Source: Lachnospiraceae bacterium (GTDB lineage Bacteria; Bacillota; Clostridia; Lachnospirales; Lachnospiraceae). Taken from it: a stretch of DNA of 64,000 bases. Shown piece after piece: positions 45,999 to 55,755 of this stretch. Positions within the stretch are counted from its first letter, which is position 1; the number at the start of each line of letters is the position of its first letter. The position numbers and the translations under genes are program-made. The notes under the pieces are model-generated. The model was given only the letters and a program-made list of their open reading frames with translations, had not been told where the DNA came from and did not search any database. Location: NCBI GenBank assembly GCA_022790855.1, contig JAAVYA010000049.1, positions 62,001 to 126,000 on the forward strand. Direction: 5' to 3'.

Positions 45999-46912
45999 AC
46001 TTCCACCTCCAACAATGTAAGGATCAATGCCATACGCACATAGACGCCGTATTGGGCCTGGCGGAAATAAGCGGCTCTTGGGTCGTCGTCCACCTCAACG
46101 GATATTTCATTTACCCGGGGAAGGGGATGAAGTACCAGCATGTCTTCCTTGGCCAGCGCCATTTTACTTTTGTCCAAAATATAGAAATCCTTCATGCGTA
46201 CATAATCTTCTTCATTAAAAAACCGTTCCCGCTGTACCCGGGTCATATAGAGGATATCTAATTTTGCCATTGCGTCCTCTAACCGCTCCACTTCTTCGTA
46301 TGGAATGTTGTGTTTGTCCAGCACATCTTCCCGTATGTATCCAGGAACGCGAAGCTCTTCCGGTGAAATCAGCACAAACCGGATGTTGGGATATCGGATT
46401 AGGGCATGAATCAGAGAATGGACCGTGCGCCCGAATTTTAAATCGCCGCACAAACCGATGGTTAGATCTCCCAAATGTCCTTTCAAGGAATGAATCGTCA
46501 TTAAATCTGTAAGTGTCTGGGTGGGATGCTGATGGCCGCCGTCTCCGGCGTTGATTACGGGAATTGTAGAACGTTGGGATGCTACCAGGGGAGCGCCTTC
46601 TTTGGGATGACGCATGGCGCAGATATCTGCGTAACAGGAAATGACACGGATGGTATCGGAAACACTTTCGCCTTTCGCAGCAGAGCTGCTGTCGGCGCTG
46701 GAAAAACCAAGGACGCTGCCGCCTAAATTCAGCATAGCCGCTTCAAAGGAAAGCCTTGTCCTGGTGCTTGGTTCGTAGAAACAAGTGGCCAGCTTCTTGC
46801 CTTGGCAGGCATTGGCATATTTTTTTGGATTCTTTTCAATGTCACAAGCCAGTGTCAGCAGCTTGTCCAGTTCCTCCACGGAAAAATCCAATGGACTCAT
46901 TAAATGACGCAT
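45992..46912 (-). CDS. pyrB: Aspartate carbamoyltransferase catalytic subunit
   Basis: 306 residues, full length. Carbamoyl phosphate motif [12 protein letters not shown], then [38 protein letters not shown] and [12 protein letters not shown] (aspartate loop). It catalyses the first committed step of UMP synthesis. The rest of the pyr pathway is not in the window. Confidence 0.98.
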   Translation of the reverse strand: MRHLMSPLDFSVEELDKLLTLACDIEKNPKKYANACQGKKLATCFYEPSTRTRLSFEAAMLNLGGSVLGFSSADSSSAAKGESVSDTIRVISCYADICAMRHPKEGAPLVASQRSTIPVINAGDGGHQHPTQTLTDLMTIHSLKGHLGDLTIGLCGDLKFGRTVHSLIHALIRYPNIRFVLISPEELRVPGYIREDVLDKHNIPYEEVERLEDAMAKLDILYMTRVQRERFFNEEDYVRMKDFYILDKSKMALAKEDMLVLHPLPRVNEISVEVDDDPRAAYFRQAQYGVYVRMALILTLLEVEVC

Positions 46913-46959
46913 AATTACCTCCTCACATAATGGCAGCCTGGGATGCAGGCATTTTTACT

Positions 46960-46988
46960 ATCATATACTAGATGGTTTTAAATTTCAA
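46960..46988 (-). promoter_or_regulatory. Promoter of pyrBI
   Basis: On the minus strand: TTGAAA (46988-46983), a 17-base spacer and TATGAT (46965-46960). The leader to pyrB is short and has one weak GCCTG/CAGGC stem; no PyrR-type attenuator was seen. Confidence 0.65.
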
Positions 46989-47037
46989 GATAAAAGTGTT
47001 AGGAAATCTTGACATTGGGAGTGGACGTAACTAATGC

Positions 47038-47066
47038 TTTACACTCTTGTGAAAATCCGCTATAAT
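47038..47066 (+). promoter_or_regulatory. Promoter of the PH-domain gene
   Basis: TTTACA (47038-47043), a 17-base spacer and TATAAT (47061-47066), about 60 bases before the ATG at 47129. Confidence 0.75.
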
Positions 47067-47128
47067 GGTTCTGTCGGTTGGATTTCTGTCAGCTCAGGCA
47101 GCTGCAGCAAGCAAAAAGGAGAAGAATT

Positions 47129-47512
47129 ATGGCAACAGAAGAAAAAGATGTACGTTTCCGGGAAAGAAAGAGGATCTTGTTTTTTGGACTGCCCTGGACA
47201 TTTACCAGATATACGATCACGGATGATAGAATTACCGTGAATAAGGGTCTGTTTAAAATTGAAGAAGACGATTGTTATATGTACAAGGTGCAGGATGTTA
47301 AGTTGACCGCTACATTGATGGAACGGATCTTCGGGCTGGGGACTATTACCTGCTATACCGGAGACGTTACGGACGCACAGCTTTTGATTGTACATGTAAA
47401 ACGCGCCAAGGAGATCAAGGATTATCTGCTGGAAGCGTCGGAAGAGGCCCGCAGGAAGAGACGCACTTTAAATACGCTGGATATCGGAGCAGACGCCGAG
47501 GACGCGGAGTGA
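47129..47512 (+). CDS. Bacterial PH (bPH-type) domain protein
   Basis: 127 residues from the ATG at 47129, after AAAGGAGAAG. The core WTFTRYTITDDRITVNKGLFKIEEDDCYMYKVQDVKL resembles the bacterial PH-like domain of YdbS/YdbT proteins (IT..RI....G.l......i.l..i.dV). There are no membrane helices, unlike most relatives, and the tail is charged. Function unknown. Confidence 0.75.
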   Translation: MATEEKDVRFRERKRILFFGLPWTFTRYTITDDRITVNKGLFKIEEDDCYMYKVQDVKLTATLMERIFGLGTITCYTGDVTDAQLLIVHVKRAKEIKDYLLEASEEARRKRRTLNTLDIGADAEDAE

Positions 47513-47520
47513 TGCCGCAT

Positions 47521-47584
47521 CTTTGTGCGTGTTTGAAAATCTATTCCGCCGTTGGGCAAAACGTAATTGTCAAACACGCGCAAA
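47521..47584. repeat. Palindromic repeat, copy C (short form)
   Basis: CTTTGTGCGTGTTTGAAAAT (47521-47540) and ATTGTCAAACACGCGCAAAG (47565-47584) are inverted with 18 of 20 matches. The core GCGTGTTTGAAAAT matches the ends of copies A and B. It starts eight bases after the PH-domain stop codon. It may also act as a terminator. Confidence 0.75.
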
Positions 47585-47601
47585 GCCGGCTGTGTTTTTT
47601 C

Positions 47602-47985
47602 TCATTTTCTTGTCAGAATCTTTTCAAAAATCAATCCCGCCGTCATCCACACAGGTGTGTAATCCAGGCGGATCACCCCGTTTACATTGCTTTTGGCGTG
47701 ACTGTAGTCCCAGGGGCACAGATCATGTTTTTTTAAAAAAGATCCGCTTAAAAATTCCATGCCGAAAATGCCGACAGAATAAAAGAGTCCCCGCAGCAGG
47801 GCCGGCAGCTTTTTTACCATATGATAAGCCGGTTCGATGAGTACGGCAAGGCCATAGATGGGAAACATCCAGATAGAAGTTTTTCCCATTAATTTTAATT
47901 CCCGGCGGCGGAAGGAGCCGAAGGCGGTAAATAAGATCTCCATGCACCAGCCGGTAAGTCCGCAGATGATAAATTTTCGTCCCAT
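47602..47985 (-). CDS. Putative membrane protein, CmpB-like ABC permease family (PF06541 type)
   Basis: 127 residues. CGLTGWCMEILFTAF, MFPIYGLAVLIEPAY, GIFGMEFLSG and PWDYS..NVNGVIRLDYTPVWM match the small membrane family labelled putative ABC transporter permease (COG4905/PF06541). It has three or four helices. No ATPase is near and the ribosome site is weak. Function unknown. Confidence 0.75.
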   Translation of the reverse strand: MGRKFIICGLTGWCMEILFTAFGSFRRRELKLMGKTSIWMFPIYGLAVLIEPAYHMVKKLPALLRGLFYSVGIFGMEFLSGSFLKKHDLCPWDYSHAKSNVNGVIRLDYTPVWMTAGLIFEKILTRK

Positions 47986-48037
47986 GAGGGTATTATTTCC
48001 GGGGAAAAGAAAAATATACAGGGGTTTACAGTGCTAC

Positions 48038-48066
48038 TTGTAAAATTGAAAAGAATATCATATAAT
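48038..48066 (+). promoter_or_regulatory. Promoter of the priA-to-thiN operon
   Basis: TTGTAA (48038-48043), a 17-base spacer and TATAAT (48061-48066), about 75 bases before the priA start. Confidence 0.7.
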
Positions 48067-48140
48067 GGAACAGATACTGTGCAACGAAGATGCGACCATC
48101 ATCAGGATGGCTCCACAGACAGGATACAGGCGGTGAGAAG

Positions 48141-50381
48141 ATGGCATACGCCAATATTATAATAGACATATCCCATGAAAAAGTAGATAAAACATTTCAA
48201 TATAAAGTACCGAAGGAACTGGAAGAGACCCTTTCCCCCGGAATGCAGGTGATCATCCCCTTTGGGAATGGCAACCGCATGACCAGGGGATATGTTCTGG
48301 AATTGACGGATCAAGCGGAATTTGAAGAAAGCCGTATGAAGGAGATTTCCGCCATTGACCAGGAAGGGGTTTCTGTGGAAGCGGAGCTGATCGCGTTGGC
48401 AGCCTGGCTCCGCAGGCAGTATGGCGGCACCATGAACCAAGCGCTGAAAACCGTGCTTCCAGTAAAGCAAAAAACGCAGCAGAGAGAAAAACGGACGCTG
48501 GTTCTTAAGGTTTCGGTCAGGGAAGCAAAAAAATGGCTGGAACAATTTCAGAAGAAACGCCATACGGCCCGTTTGCGCCTGCTGGAAGCTTTGATCAAAG
48601 AAAAGCGCATTCCCTATGAAATCGTTACCGGAAAATTAAACATCAAGACAGAAGTGATCCGTGCCCTGGAAGAAATGGGGCTCCTTACGGTGGAACGAAT
48701 GCTGTCCTACCGCAATCCTGTTTCCGGGGAGATTTTAAAGGAAGAGCCCGTCCGTTTGAACCGGCAGCAGCAGGAGGCCGTGGATGGGATTTTGAAAGAT
48801 TTGGGACAGGAAAAATCAAAAGTCAGTCTGATCCATGGGGTGACAGGCAGCGGAAAGACGGCGGTCTATCTGGAACTGATCGAAAAGATGACGGCTATGG
48901 GGAAACAGTCCATTGTGCTGATTCCTGAGATTGCCTTGACATATCAGACGGTCGTACGTTTTCACCAAAGATTTGGGGAACGGGTATCCATTTTGAATTC
49001 CCGTATGTCTCCCGGAGAACGCTACGACCAGTTTCTCCGGGCAAAAAACGGAGAGCTGGACGTGATGATCGGCCCCAGGTCATCATTGTTTACACCTTTT
49101 CCTGATTTGGGGCTGATTATCATTGACGAAGAACATGAAGCTTCCTACAAAAGCGAGACGATTCCCCGTTACCATGCCAGAGAGACGGCCATTGCCCGGG
49201 CAAAGCTGGCAGGTGCGGGGGTGGTACTAGGTTCTGCCACGCCCTCGGTAGAAAGCTATGAGAGAGCAAGGGAAGGAACTTACCGCCTGTATGAGATGGA
49301 CAGCCGGGTGATGGAGAGGCCGCTGCCGGAGTGCGAAATCATAGATTTACGGGAAGAATTAAAACAGGGCAATCGTTCTATTTTGAGCCAGCGCCTTCAG
49401 GAGCTGATGGAGGACCGGTTGAGCCGGGGCCAGCAGATCATGCTGTTTATCAACCGCCGGGGTATGTCCGGGTTTGTGTCCTGCCGTTCCTGCGGCCATG
49501 TATTCCGATGTCCTCATTGCGATGTGTCCTTAAGCCATCATAATAATGGAAGGCTTGTTTGCCATTACTGCGGATATGAAGAGGCGGCGGTGCGGGAATG
49601 CCCTGTCTGCGGCTCCAAATTTGTCAGCGGCTTTAAAGCGGGCACCCAGAAGGTAGAGGAACTGGTGAAGAAACGGTTTCCCAAAGCCCGCATTTTGCGG
49701 ATGGATTATGATACAACCAGGAAAAAAGAAGGATATGAACAGATTCTCTCCGCGTTTGCCAATCAGGAAGCAGATATCCTCATTGGTACACAGATGATCG
49801 TAAAAGGCCATGATTTTCCCAACGTGACCCTGGTGGGGATCTTGGCGGCGGATTTATCTTTACATACCGGAGACTACCGGGGCGGAGAACGTACATTCCA
49901 GCTTCTGACCCAGGCGGCCGGCCGGGCTGGGCGGGGAAGTGAGAAGGGCCATGTGGTGATACAGACTTACAGCCCCGGGCACTACAGCATACAGCTTGCG
50001 GCAAAGCAGGACTACAAAGAATTTTTCCAACAGGAAATTGCTTACCGCAGATTGATGAAATATCCCCCAGTGTGGCACATGCTGGTGATGCTGGTGGCTT
50101 CTCGGGATTCCATGTACGGAAGCCTCTGTGCGGACCTTTTGGGAAAAAAGGTGGAGCAGGCCATGGAAAAAGGAAAGATTTCCGGCCTGTCTATGCTGGG
50201 CCCGGCAGACGCGGCGGTGGCCAAGGTAAATGACATCTATAAAAAAGTAATTTATTTTAAACATGAAGACTATTCCGTACTGGTGCGCGTCAAAGATGCT
50301 TTGGAAGAGTTTGTAAGGAGCCACCGGGAGTTTTTGGATGTGACGATTCAATTTGATTTTAACCCAATGAATGGATTTTGA
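48141..50381 (+). CDS. priA: Primosomal replication restart helicase PriA
   Basis: 746 residues from the ATG at 48141. The 3'-fork binding domain begins ANIIIDISHEKVDKTFQYKVP. Helicase motifs are HGVTGSGKTAVY (Walker A), IIIDEEHEASYK (DEEH box) and GTQMIVKGHDFPNVTLVG. The zinc region has the Cys series in CRSCGHVFRCPHC...CHYCG...CPVCG. It reloads the replisome at stalled forks. It heads a conserved operon. Confidence 0.96.
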   Translation: MAYANIIIDISHEKVDKTFQYKVPKELEETLSPGMQVIIPFGNGNRMTRGYVLELTDQAEFEESRMKEISAIDQEGVSVEAELIALAAWLRRQYGGTMNQALKTVLPVKQKTQQREKRTLVLKVSVREAKKWLEQFQKKRHTARLRLLEALIKEKRIPYEIVTGKLNIKTEVIRALEEMGLLTVERMLSYRNPVSGEILKEEPVRLNRQQQEAVDGILKDLGQEKSKVSLIHGVTGSGKTAVYLELIEKMTAMGKQSIVLIPEIALTYQTVVRFHQRFGERVSILNSRMSPGERYDQFLRAKNGELDVMIGPRSSLFTPFPDLGLIIIDEEHEASYKSETIPRYHARETAIARAKLAGAGVVLGSATPSVESYERAREGTYRLYEMDSRVMERPLPECEIIDLREELKQGNRSILSQRLQELMEDRLSRGQQIMLFINRRGMSGFVSCRSCGHVFRCPHCDVSLSHHNNGRLVCHYCGYEEAAVRECPVCGSKFVSGFKAGTQKVEELVKKRFPKARILRMDYDTTRKKEGYEQILSAFANQEADILIGTQMIVKGHDFPNVTLVGILAADLSLHTGDYRGGERTFQLLTQAAGRAGRGSEKGHVVIQTYSPGHYSIQLAAKQDYKEFFQQEIAYRRLMKYPPVWHMLVMLVASRDSMYGSLCADLLGKKVEQAMEKGKISGLSMLGPADAAVAKVNDIYKKVIYFKHEDYSVLVRVKDALEEFVRSHREFLDVTIQFDFNPMNGF

Positions 50382-50399
50382 TTAGGAGGAGACAAAACA

Positions 50400-50867
50400 A
50401 TGGCGTTAAGGACAATTCGCGTGATGGGTGATGAGGTGTTGAGTAAAAAATGCCGGGAGGTGAAAGAAATGACTCCCCGGATACAGGAATTGATCGACGA
50501 TATGTTGGAGACCATGTACCAGGGCAACGGCGTAGGACTGGCAGCGCCCCAGGTGGGGGTGCTAAAGCGGATCACCACCATTGATATAGGAGACGGCCCC
50601 ATTATTTTGATCAATCCTGTGATCATTGAAAGCTCTGGGGAGCAGACCGGAAGCGAAGGCTGCTTGAGCCTGCCGGGAAAGGCCGGGGATGTAACCAGGC
50701 CAAATTACGTGAAGGTACGCGCATTGAATCGGGAGATGGAAGAGTTTGAAGTGGAAGGAACAGAGCTTCTGGCCCGGGCATTCTGCCATGAAGTGGAGCA
50801 TTTGGACGGCCATATGTATGTGGAAAAAGTAATTGGGGATCTCTATGAAGTAGAATGTGAAGAGTAA
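50400..50867 (+). CDS. def: Peptide deformylase
   Basis: 155 residues. The three motifs are GVGLAAPQVG, EGCLSLPG and CHEVEHLDGHMY (HExxH as HEVEH). It removes formyl from nascent proteins, working with fmt next to it. The ATG follows TAGGAGGAG. Confidence 0.97.
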   Translation: MALRTIRVMGDEVLSKKCREVKEMTPRIQELIDDMLETMYQGNGVGLAAPQVGVLKRITTIDIGDGPIILINPVIIESSGEQTGSEGCLSLPGKAGDVTRPNYVKVRALNREMEEFEVEGTELLARAFCHEVEHLDGHMYVEKVIGDLYEVECEE

Positions 50868-50912
50868 GAAGCATAAAAAGTCAGCACATCATATGGTCAG
50901 GAGGAGGAAATA

Positions 50913-51869
50913 ATGAGAATTATTTTTATGGGAACCCCGGATTTTTCCGTGGGGACATTGGAGGCGTTGCTGGAAGCCGGACACGAGATCGTCCTGACGG
51001 TGACCCAGCCGGATAAACCCAAAGGGCGGGGGAAATCCTTGCAGATGACGCCGGTAAAGGAAGCTGCCCTCGCTCATGGGCTGGAGGTTTATCAGCCAAG
51101 ACGGGTGCGGGAGCCGGAATGCATCGACTATTTGAGATCCTTTGCCCCAGACCTGATCGTGGTGGTTGCTTTTGGCCAGATTTTGCCCAAAGAGCTGCTT
51201 GAGATCCCAAAGTATTGCTGTGTCAACGTCCATGCTTCCCTGCTGCCCAAGTACCGGGGAGCGGCTCCGATCCAGTGGGCGGTGATCAATGGAGAAGCCG
51301 TATCGGGAGTTACCACCATGCGCATGGACGACGGCATAGATACCGGAGATATGATATTAAAAAAAGAAGTAGCTTTGGCGCCGGATGAGACAGGAGGCAG
51401 CTTGTTTGAACGCCTTTCTGCTGCCGGGGCCTCTCTGTGCGTGGAGACATTGCAGCAGATAGAAAATGGAACCGCCATATATACGCCCCAGGATCCTGAC
51501 CAGGCTACCAGTACAAAGATGATCAAAAAGCAGATGGGTGAGATTGATTTTACAAAATCTGCCCTGGAGATTGAACGTCTGATCCGGGGACTGAATCCCT
51601 GGCCCAGCGCATATACTGCCTGGGAGGATAAAACTTTAAAAATTTGGAAAGCTTCTATCATAGAGGATTCAGATGTAACGGCGAAAGGAATTCGGCCGGG
51701 TGAGGCGGGAACCGTAGTGCAGGTATCCAAAGATAAGCTGTATGTGCAGACTGGGAGGGGCTTCCTGTCTTTGGAGGAAGTGCAGCTGGAAGGTAAGAAG
51801 CGAATGGATACCGCCGCATTTTTGCGGGGCAATTCCCTGGAAGAAGGGACGCGTCTGGGACGTGCCTGA
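50913..51869 (+). CDS. fmt: Methionyl-tRNA formyltransferase
   Basis: 318 residues. MRIIFMGTPDFSVGTLEALL, QPDKPKGRG and VNVHASLLPKYRGAAPIQWAVINGE (active-site Asn/His and folate loop), then the C-terminal OB domain. It formylates initiator Met-tRNA, the step that def undoes. Strong AGGAGGAGG site. Confidence 0.98.
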   Translation: MRIIFMGTPDFSVGTLEALLEAGHEIVLTVTQPDKPKGRGKSLQMTPVKEAALAHGLEVYQPRRVREPECIDYLRSFAPDLIVVVAFGQILPKELLEIPKYCCVNVHASLLPKYRGAAPIQWAVINGEAVSGVTTMRMDDGIDTGDMILKKEVALAPDETGGSLFERLSAAGASLCVETLQQIENGTAIYTPQDPDQATSTKMIKKQMGEIDFTKSALEIERLIRGLNPWPSAYTAWEDKTLKIWKASIIEDSDVTAKGIRPGEAGTVVQVSKDKLYVQTGRGFLSLEEVQLEGKKRMDTAAFLRGNSLEEGTRLGRA

Positions 51870-51898
51870 CGCCATAAGGTGAGAAAGGAGAGATACGT

Positions 51899-52612
51899 AT
51901 GCCATACGGTTTTTACAGATTTTGGGACCCTACTTATATTCTGGTGATTATTGGGGCAGTGATCTGCTTGCTTGCTTCTGCCCGGGTACGCACCACGTTT
52001 TCAAAATATTCCCGGGTAGCCAGCAGATCCGGGATGACAGGGGCTGAGGCGGCTCAGCGGATTTTGCACAGGGCGGGCATTTACGACGTGTCCATCCAGC
52101 ATGTACAGGGGAATTTGACGGACCATTACGATCCCAAAAACAAGGTGCTGCGCTTATCGGACAGTGTATATGGGGCGGCTTCCGTGGCGGCGGTAGGGGT
52201 TGCGGCCCATGAATGCGGCCATGCCATTCAGCATCAGAATTCCTATGCCCCTCTGGCCATGAGAAGCGCCATTGTCCCTGTGGCAAACTTAGGCTCCATG
52301 CTGGCTTGGCCTCTGATCGTGATTGGCCTGTTTTTTTCCAGAAACAGCGGAAGCTTTCTCATTACCTTGGGGATTATCTGCTTTTCCATGGCAGTATTGT
52401 TTCAGTTAGTAACCCTTCCGGTGGAATTTAACGCCTCTGCCCGTGCCATAAGAATTCTTGGAGAAACTGGGATTTTGGCCGGCGATGAGCTAAAAGGCAC
52501 AAGAAAGGTATTGTCGGCTGCGGCTTTGACGTATGTGGCCTCCGCAGCGGCGGCCCTTTTACAGCTTCTGCGTCTTGTCCTTCTGTTTGGGGACCGGGGG
52601 AGAAGAGAATGA
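51899..52612 (+). CDS. Membrane zinc metallopeptidase (YugP-like, DUF)
   Basis: 237 residues. The zinc site is VAAHECGHAIQHQNSYAPL (HExxH). Helices are at the N-terminus (PTYILVIIGAVICLLASA), the middle (SMLAWPLIVIGLFFS, LITLGIICFSMAVLFQL) and the C-terminus. VEFNASARAIRIL is typical. It has a place in the same operon in many Clostridia. Substrate unknown. It overlaps rsmB by four bases. Confidence 0.92.
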   Translation: MPYGFYRFWDPTYILVIIGAVICLLASARVRTTFSKYSRVASRSGMTGAEAAQRILHRAGIYDVSIQHVQGNLTDHYDPKNKVLRLSDSVYGAASVAAVGVAAHECGHAIQHQNSYAPLAMRSAIVPVANLGSMLAWPLIVIGLFFSRNSGSFLITLGIICFSMAVLFQLVTLPVEFNASARAIRILGETGILAGDELKGTRKVLSAAALTYVASAAAALLQLLRLVLLFGDRGRRE

Positions 52613-53919
52613 CGCAGGTGAATCTCAGGGAACTGGTGCTTTCCATGCTGCTTTCCGTCACCCGGGATCAGGCTTACAGCCATGTGGTCTTAAAGGATGT
52701 TCTGGATAATTACCAATATTTAAGCAAACAGGAGCGGAGCTATTTGACCAGGGTGTTTCAGGGAACCTTGGAGCATATGATATGGATTGATCATGTGCTC
52801 AATCAGTTTTCAAGTGTCAAGACCGGGAAAATGAAACCGGTGATTCGAACAATCCTTCGTTTTAGCGTCTATGAGCTGCAATTCATGGATGCAATTCCCC
52901 CCAGGGCCACCTGCAATGAAGCGGTAAAGCTGGCCCAGAAAAAAGGATTTGGGAATTTGAAGGGATTTGTCAACGGTGTGTTAAGAAACATCAGCCGGGA
53001 ACTTTCTCACATCAGCCTTCCAGGGAGAGAAGAAGGGGAGGCAGAGTATTTGTCGCTGCGTTATTCTATGCCCATGTGGATAGTAAAAGAATGGCTTGGG
53101 CAGTACCCGGTGGGACAAGTGGAAGAAATGTTAGCGTCATTTCTGCAAGAAGCGCCCACCAGTATACGGGTCAATACATCACGTATCAGCCGGGATGAGT
53201 TAATCAGGCGTTTGGCAGAAGAAGGCATTGCTGCAAAGCCCCACGGAGAGCTTCCCGACGGTCTTTTTATTTCCGGATATGATTATTTAGAAGCCTTGGA
53301 AACATTTCAGGAAGGATTGTTTTACGTTCAGGATGTCAGCTCCATGCGGGCCGCCCATTGCTGCCAGGTACAGCAAGGGGATACGGTGCTTGATGTCTGT
53401 GCAGCTCCCGGCGGAAAAAGCATTCATCTGGCAGAACTGCTTTCTGGAACCGGCATGGTGGAAGCCCGGGATCTGACCGGATTTAAAGTCGGGATGATAC
53501 GGGAAAATATAAAGAGAAGCAGGCTTACGAATATCAAAGCGGTGGTCAAGGACGCCAGGGTGTTTTATCCGGAGGATGAAGCAAGCGCGGACGTCGTGTT
53601 GGCGGATCTTCCCTGCTCCGGACTGGGAGTGATAGGGAAAAAGCCGGATATCAAGTATCATATGACCCAGGAAAAGATTGGGCAGCTTGTGGCCCTGCAA
53701 CGGGAGATCCTCCATATGGTTTGGCGTTATGTGAAGCCCGGCGGAACCTTTGTATATAGTACCTGCACTATTAGCAGGCAGGAAAATCAAGAAAATGTCA
53801 GTTGGTTTTTGAGAGAGCATCCGGACAGCTGTCTGTTGGAACAACATCAATATCTGCCCCTAGAGGGAGAACAGGACGGCTTTTTTCTGGCAAAACTGAT
53901 CAAGGAGAACTATGAATAA
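52609..53919 (+). CDS. rsmB: 16S rRNA m5C967 methyltransferase
   Basis: 436 residues. An N-terminal NusB-like RNA-binding domain is marked by PPRATCNEAVKLAQKKGFGNLKGFVNGVLRN. The SAM domain has VCAAPGGKSIHLAEL, then ADLPCSGLGVIGKKPD (catalytic Cys in PCSG) and YSTCTISRQENQENV (second Cys). Methylates C967 in 16S rRNA. Start overlaps the metallopeptidase stop. Confidence 0.95.
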   Translation: MTQVNLRELVLSMLLSVTRDQAYSHVVLKDVLDNYQYLSKQERSYLTRVFQGTLEHMIWIDHVLNQFSSVKTGKMKPVIRTILRFSVYELQFMDAIPPRATCNEAVKLAQKKGFGNLKGFVNGVLRNISRELSHISLPGREEGEAEYLSLRYSMPMWIVKEWLGQYPVGQVEEMLASFLQEAPTSIRVNTSRISRDELIRRLAEEGIAAKPHGELPDGLFISGYDYLEALETFQEGLFYVQDVSSMRAAHCCQVQQGDTVLDVCAAPGGKSIHLAELLSGTGMVEARDLTGFKVGMIRENIKRSRLTNIKAVVKDARVFYPEDEASADVVLADLPCSGLGVIGKKPDIKYHMTQEKIGQLVALQREILHMVWRYVKPGGTFVYSTCTISRQENQENVSWFLREHPDSCLLEQHQYLPLEGEQDGFFLAKLIKENYE

Positions 53920-54946
53920 AACGGATTTGAAGTCATTGAATAGAGAGGAGCTGGAGGAATTTATCATATCTTTGGGGGAGAAGCCTTTCCGGGGCAGGCA
54001 GGTGTATGCATGGCTGCATCGCCGTTTGGCATCTTCCTTTGATGAGATGACAGACATTTCCAGAGGATTAAAGGACACATTAGAGAATTGCTGCAGCCTT
54101 ACACTGCTTCGCACAGAGACTGTGCAGGAATCCAAAGAAGACGGCACCAGGAAATATTTATTTGCCTTAGAAGACGGCAATATGGTGGAAAGCGTCCGAA
54201 TGCGTTATCAGCACGGGATCAGCGTCTGCATTTCTTCCCAGGCGGGATGCCGGATGGGATGCGCTTTCTGCGCCTCTACACTGGGAGGACTAATGCGGAA
54301 TCTGACGCCGGCAGAGATGTTGGATCAGATCTACCGGATCCAGGCAGATACCGGGGAGCGTATCTCCCATGTGGTGGTGATGGGCACTGGGGAGCCTTTG
54401 GACAATTATGAGAATCTTGTAACATTTCTCAGAATGCTTACCGATGAGAACGGTTTACATATCAGCCAAAGGAATGTTACCGTTTCCACCTGCGGAATCG
54501 TACCTGGAATCCGGCGGCTGGCAGAAGAAAAGCTGCAGATTACATTGGCTCTTTCCCTTCATGCCTCCAATCAGAAGAAGCGGGAATCGTTGATGCCGAT
54601 TGCAAAGAAATATGAGCTCTCAGAGGTGCTTGAGGCTTGCAAATACTATTTTTTACGGACGAAACGCAGGATGACTTATGAATATGCCTTAATTGGAGGC
54701 ATAAATGATTCTAAGGATGACGCAAAGGAGCTTGGGATGCTGCTGAAGGGGCAGAATTGCCATGTGAATCTAATTCCAGTAAATCCCATCAAAGAGCGGG
54801 AATATGTTCAGTCGCACCGGGATGTGATTCGGAATTTTCAAAATTTGCTTGAAAAATATGGAATAAATGTTACTATAAGAAGGGAAATGGGCCGGGATAT
54901 TGACGGAGCCTGTGGACAATTAAGGAAACGTTATGCAGAAAGGTAG
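53912..54946 (+). CDS. rlmN: 23S rRNA/tRNA A2503/A37 methyltransferase (radical SAM)
   Basis: 344 residues. The radical-SAM cluster is CRMGCAFC (C-x3-C-x2-C), followed by GTGEPLDNYENL and SLHASNQKKRESLMP. The C-terminal Cys is in REMGRDIDGACGQL. It makes 2-methyladenosine. Its start overlaps rsmB by eight bases. Confidence 0.96.
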   Translation: MNKTDLKSLNREELEEFIISLGEKPFRGRQVYAWLHRRLASSFDEMTDISRGLKDTLENCCSLTLLRTETVQESKEDGTRKYLFALEDGNMVESVRMRYQHGISVCISSQAGCRMGCAFCASTLGGLMRNLTPAEMLDQIYRIQADTGERISHVVVMGTGEPLDNYENLVTFLRMLTDENGLHISQRNVTVSTCGIVPGIRRLAEEKLQITLALSLHASNQKKRESLMPIAKKYELSEVLEACKYYFLRTKRRMTYEYALIGGINDSKDDAKELGMLLKGQNCHVNLIPVNPIKEREYVQSHRDVIRNFQNLLEKYGINVTIRREMGRDIDGACGQLRKRYAER

Positions 54947-54955
54947 GCGAGACAA

Positions 54956-55690
54956 ATGAAGACTTTTTCCATGACGGATAAAGGGAGGATGCGGGAAATG
55001 AACCAGGATTTCGTATTCACTTCTGAGCGGCCGATTGGAAATCTGCCAAACCTGTTTATCGTTGCGGACGGAATGGGCGGACACAACGCAGGGGATTACG
55101 CCTCCAGATATGCGATCGAAGTTATTGTGAAAGAAATTATGGAATGCAAGGCAAAGGAGCCTGCAGCGATATTTGCAAAAGCCATCGGGCAGGCGAACCG
55201 GGAGCTGGTACGCAAGGCCGCAGAAGAGTCACGCCTCCTTGGCATGGGGACTACGACGGTAATTGCCGCATTACAGGATACACATTTGTGGGTGGCAAAT
55301 GTGGGAGACAGCCGATTGTATCTAATCCACGACAAGATACATCAGGTGACCAGAGACCATTCTCTTGTGGAAGAGATGGTACAGCGGGGAGAATTGGAGA
55401 GGGAAGCGGCTCGGGTACACCCGGATAAGAATATTATCACCAGGGCTGTGGGGGCTACCAATGAGGTGGCTGTGGATATTTTTGAAGTGGATTTGGAACC
55501 GGGGACACAGGTTTTGATGTGTTCCGACGGGTTAAACAGTATGATAGACGACGAGCAGATCCTGGCAATCGTAAAGAGCCAGAGGGATATTGCGGAACAA
55601 GTGGAAAAATTGGTGGAAAAGGCCAATGAAAACGGTGGAAAAGACAATATTACAGTGATTATGATAGATCCATTTTCGGGTGAAGTGTGA
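54956..55690 (+). CDS. PP2C-type Ser/Thr phosphatase (PrpC/Stp)
   Basis: 244 residues. KGRMREMNQDFVF, FIVADGMGGHNAGDYAS (metal Asp), GMGTTTVIAAL, ANVGDSRLYLIHD, VTRDHSLVEEMVQRGEL and GGKDNITVIMI are the PP2C motifs. It reverses phosphorylation by the PASTA kinase encoded right after it. Confidence 0.95.
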   Translation: MKTFSMTDKGRMREMNQDFVFTSERPIGNLPNLFIVADGMGGHNAGDYASRYAIEVIVKEIMECKAKEPAAIFAKAIGQANRELVRKAAEESRLLGMGTTTVIAALQDTHLWVANVGDSRLYLIHDKIHQVTRDHSLVEEMVQRGELEREAARVHPDKNIITRAVGATNEVAVDIFEVDLEPGTQVLMCSDGLNSMIDDEQILAIVKSQRDIAEQVEKLVEKANENGGKDNITVIMIDPFSGEV

Positions 55691-55755
55691 GTTTGGAAGC
55701 AACCGTTCCAAATTTGCCTGAATGACGCAGCAAGGTGTGTCAAAAGGAGGAAGAC

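Noticed and set aside
46913-46960. Possible pyrimidine attenuator in the pyrBI leader
   Set aside because: Only a 5-bp GCCTG/CAGGC stem is present and no anti-terminator or PyrR-binding loop is visible.
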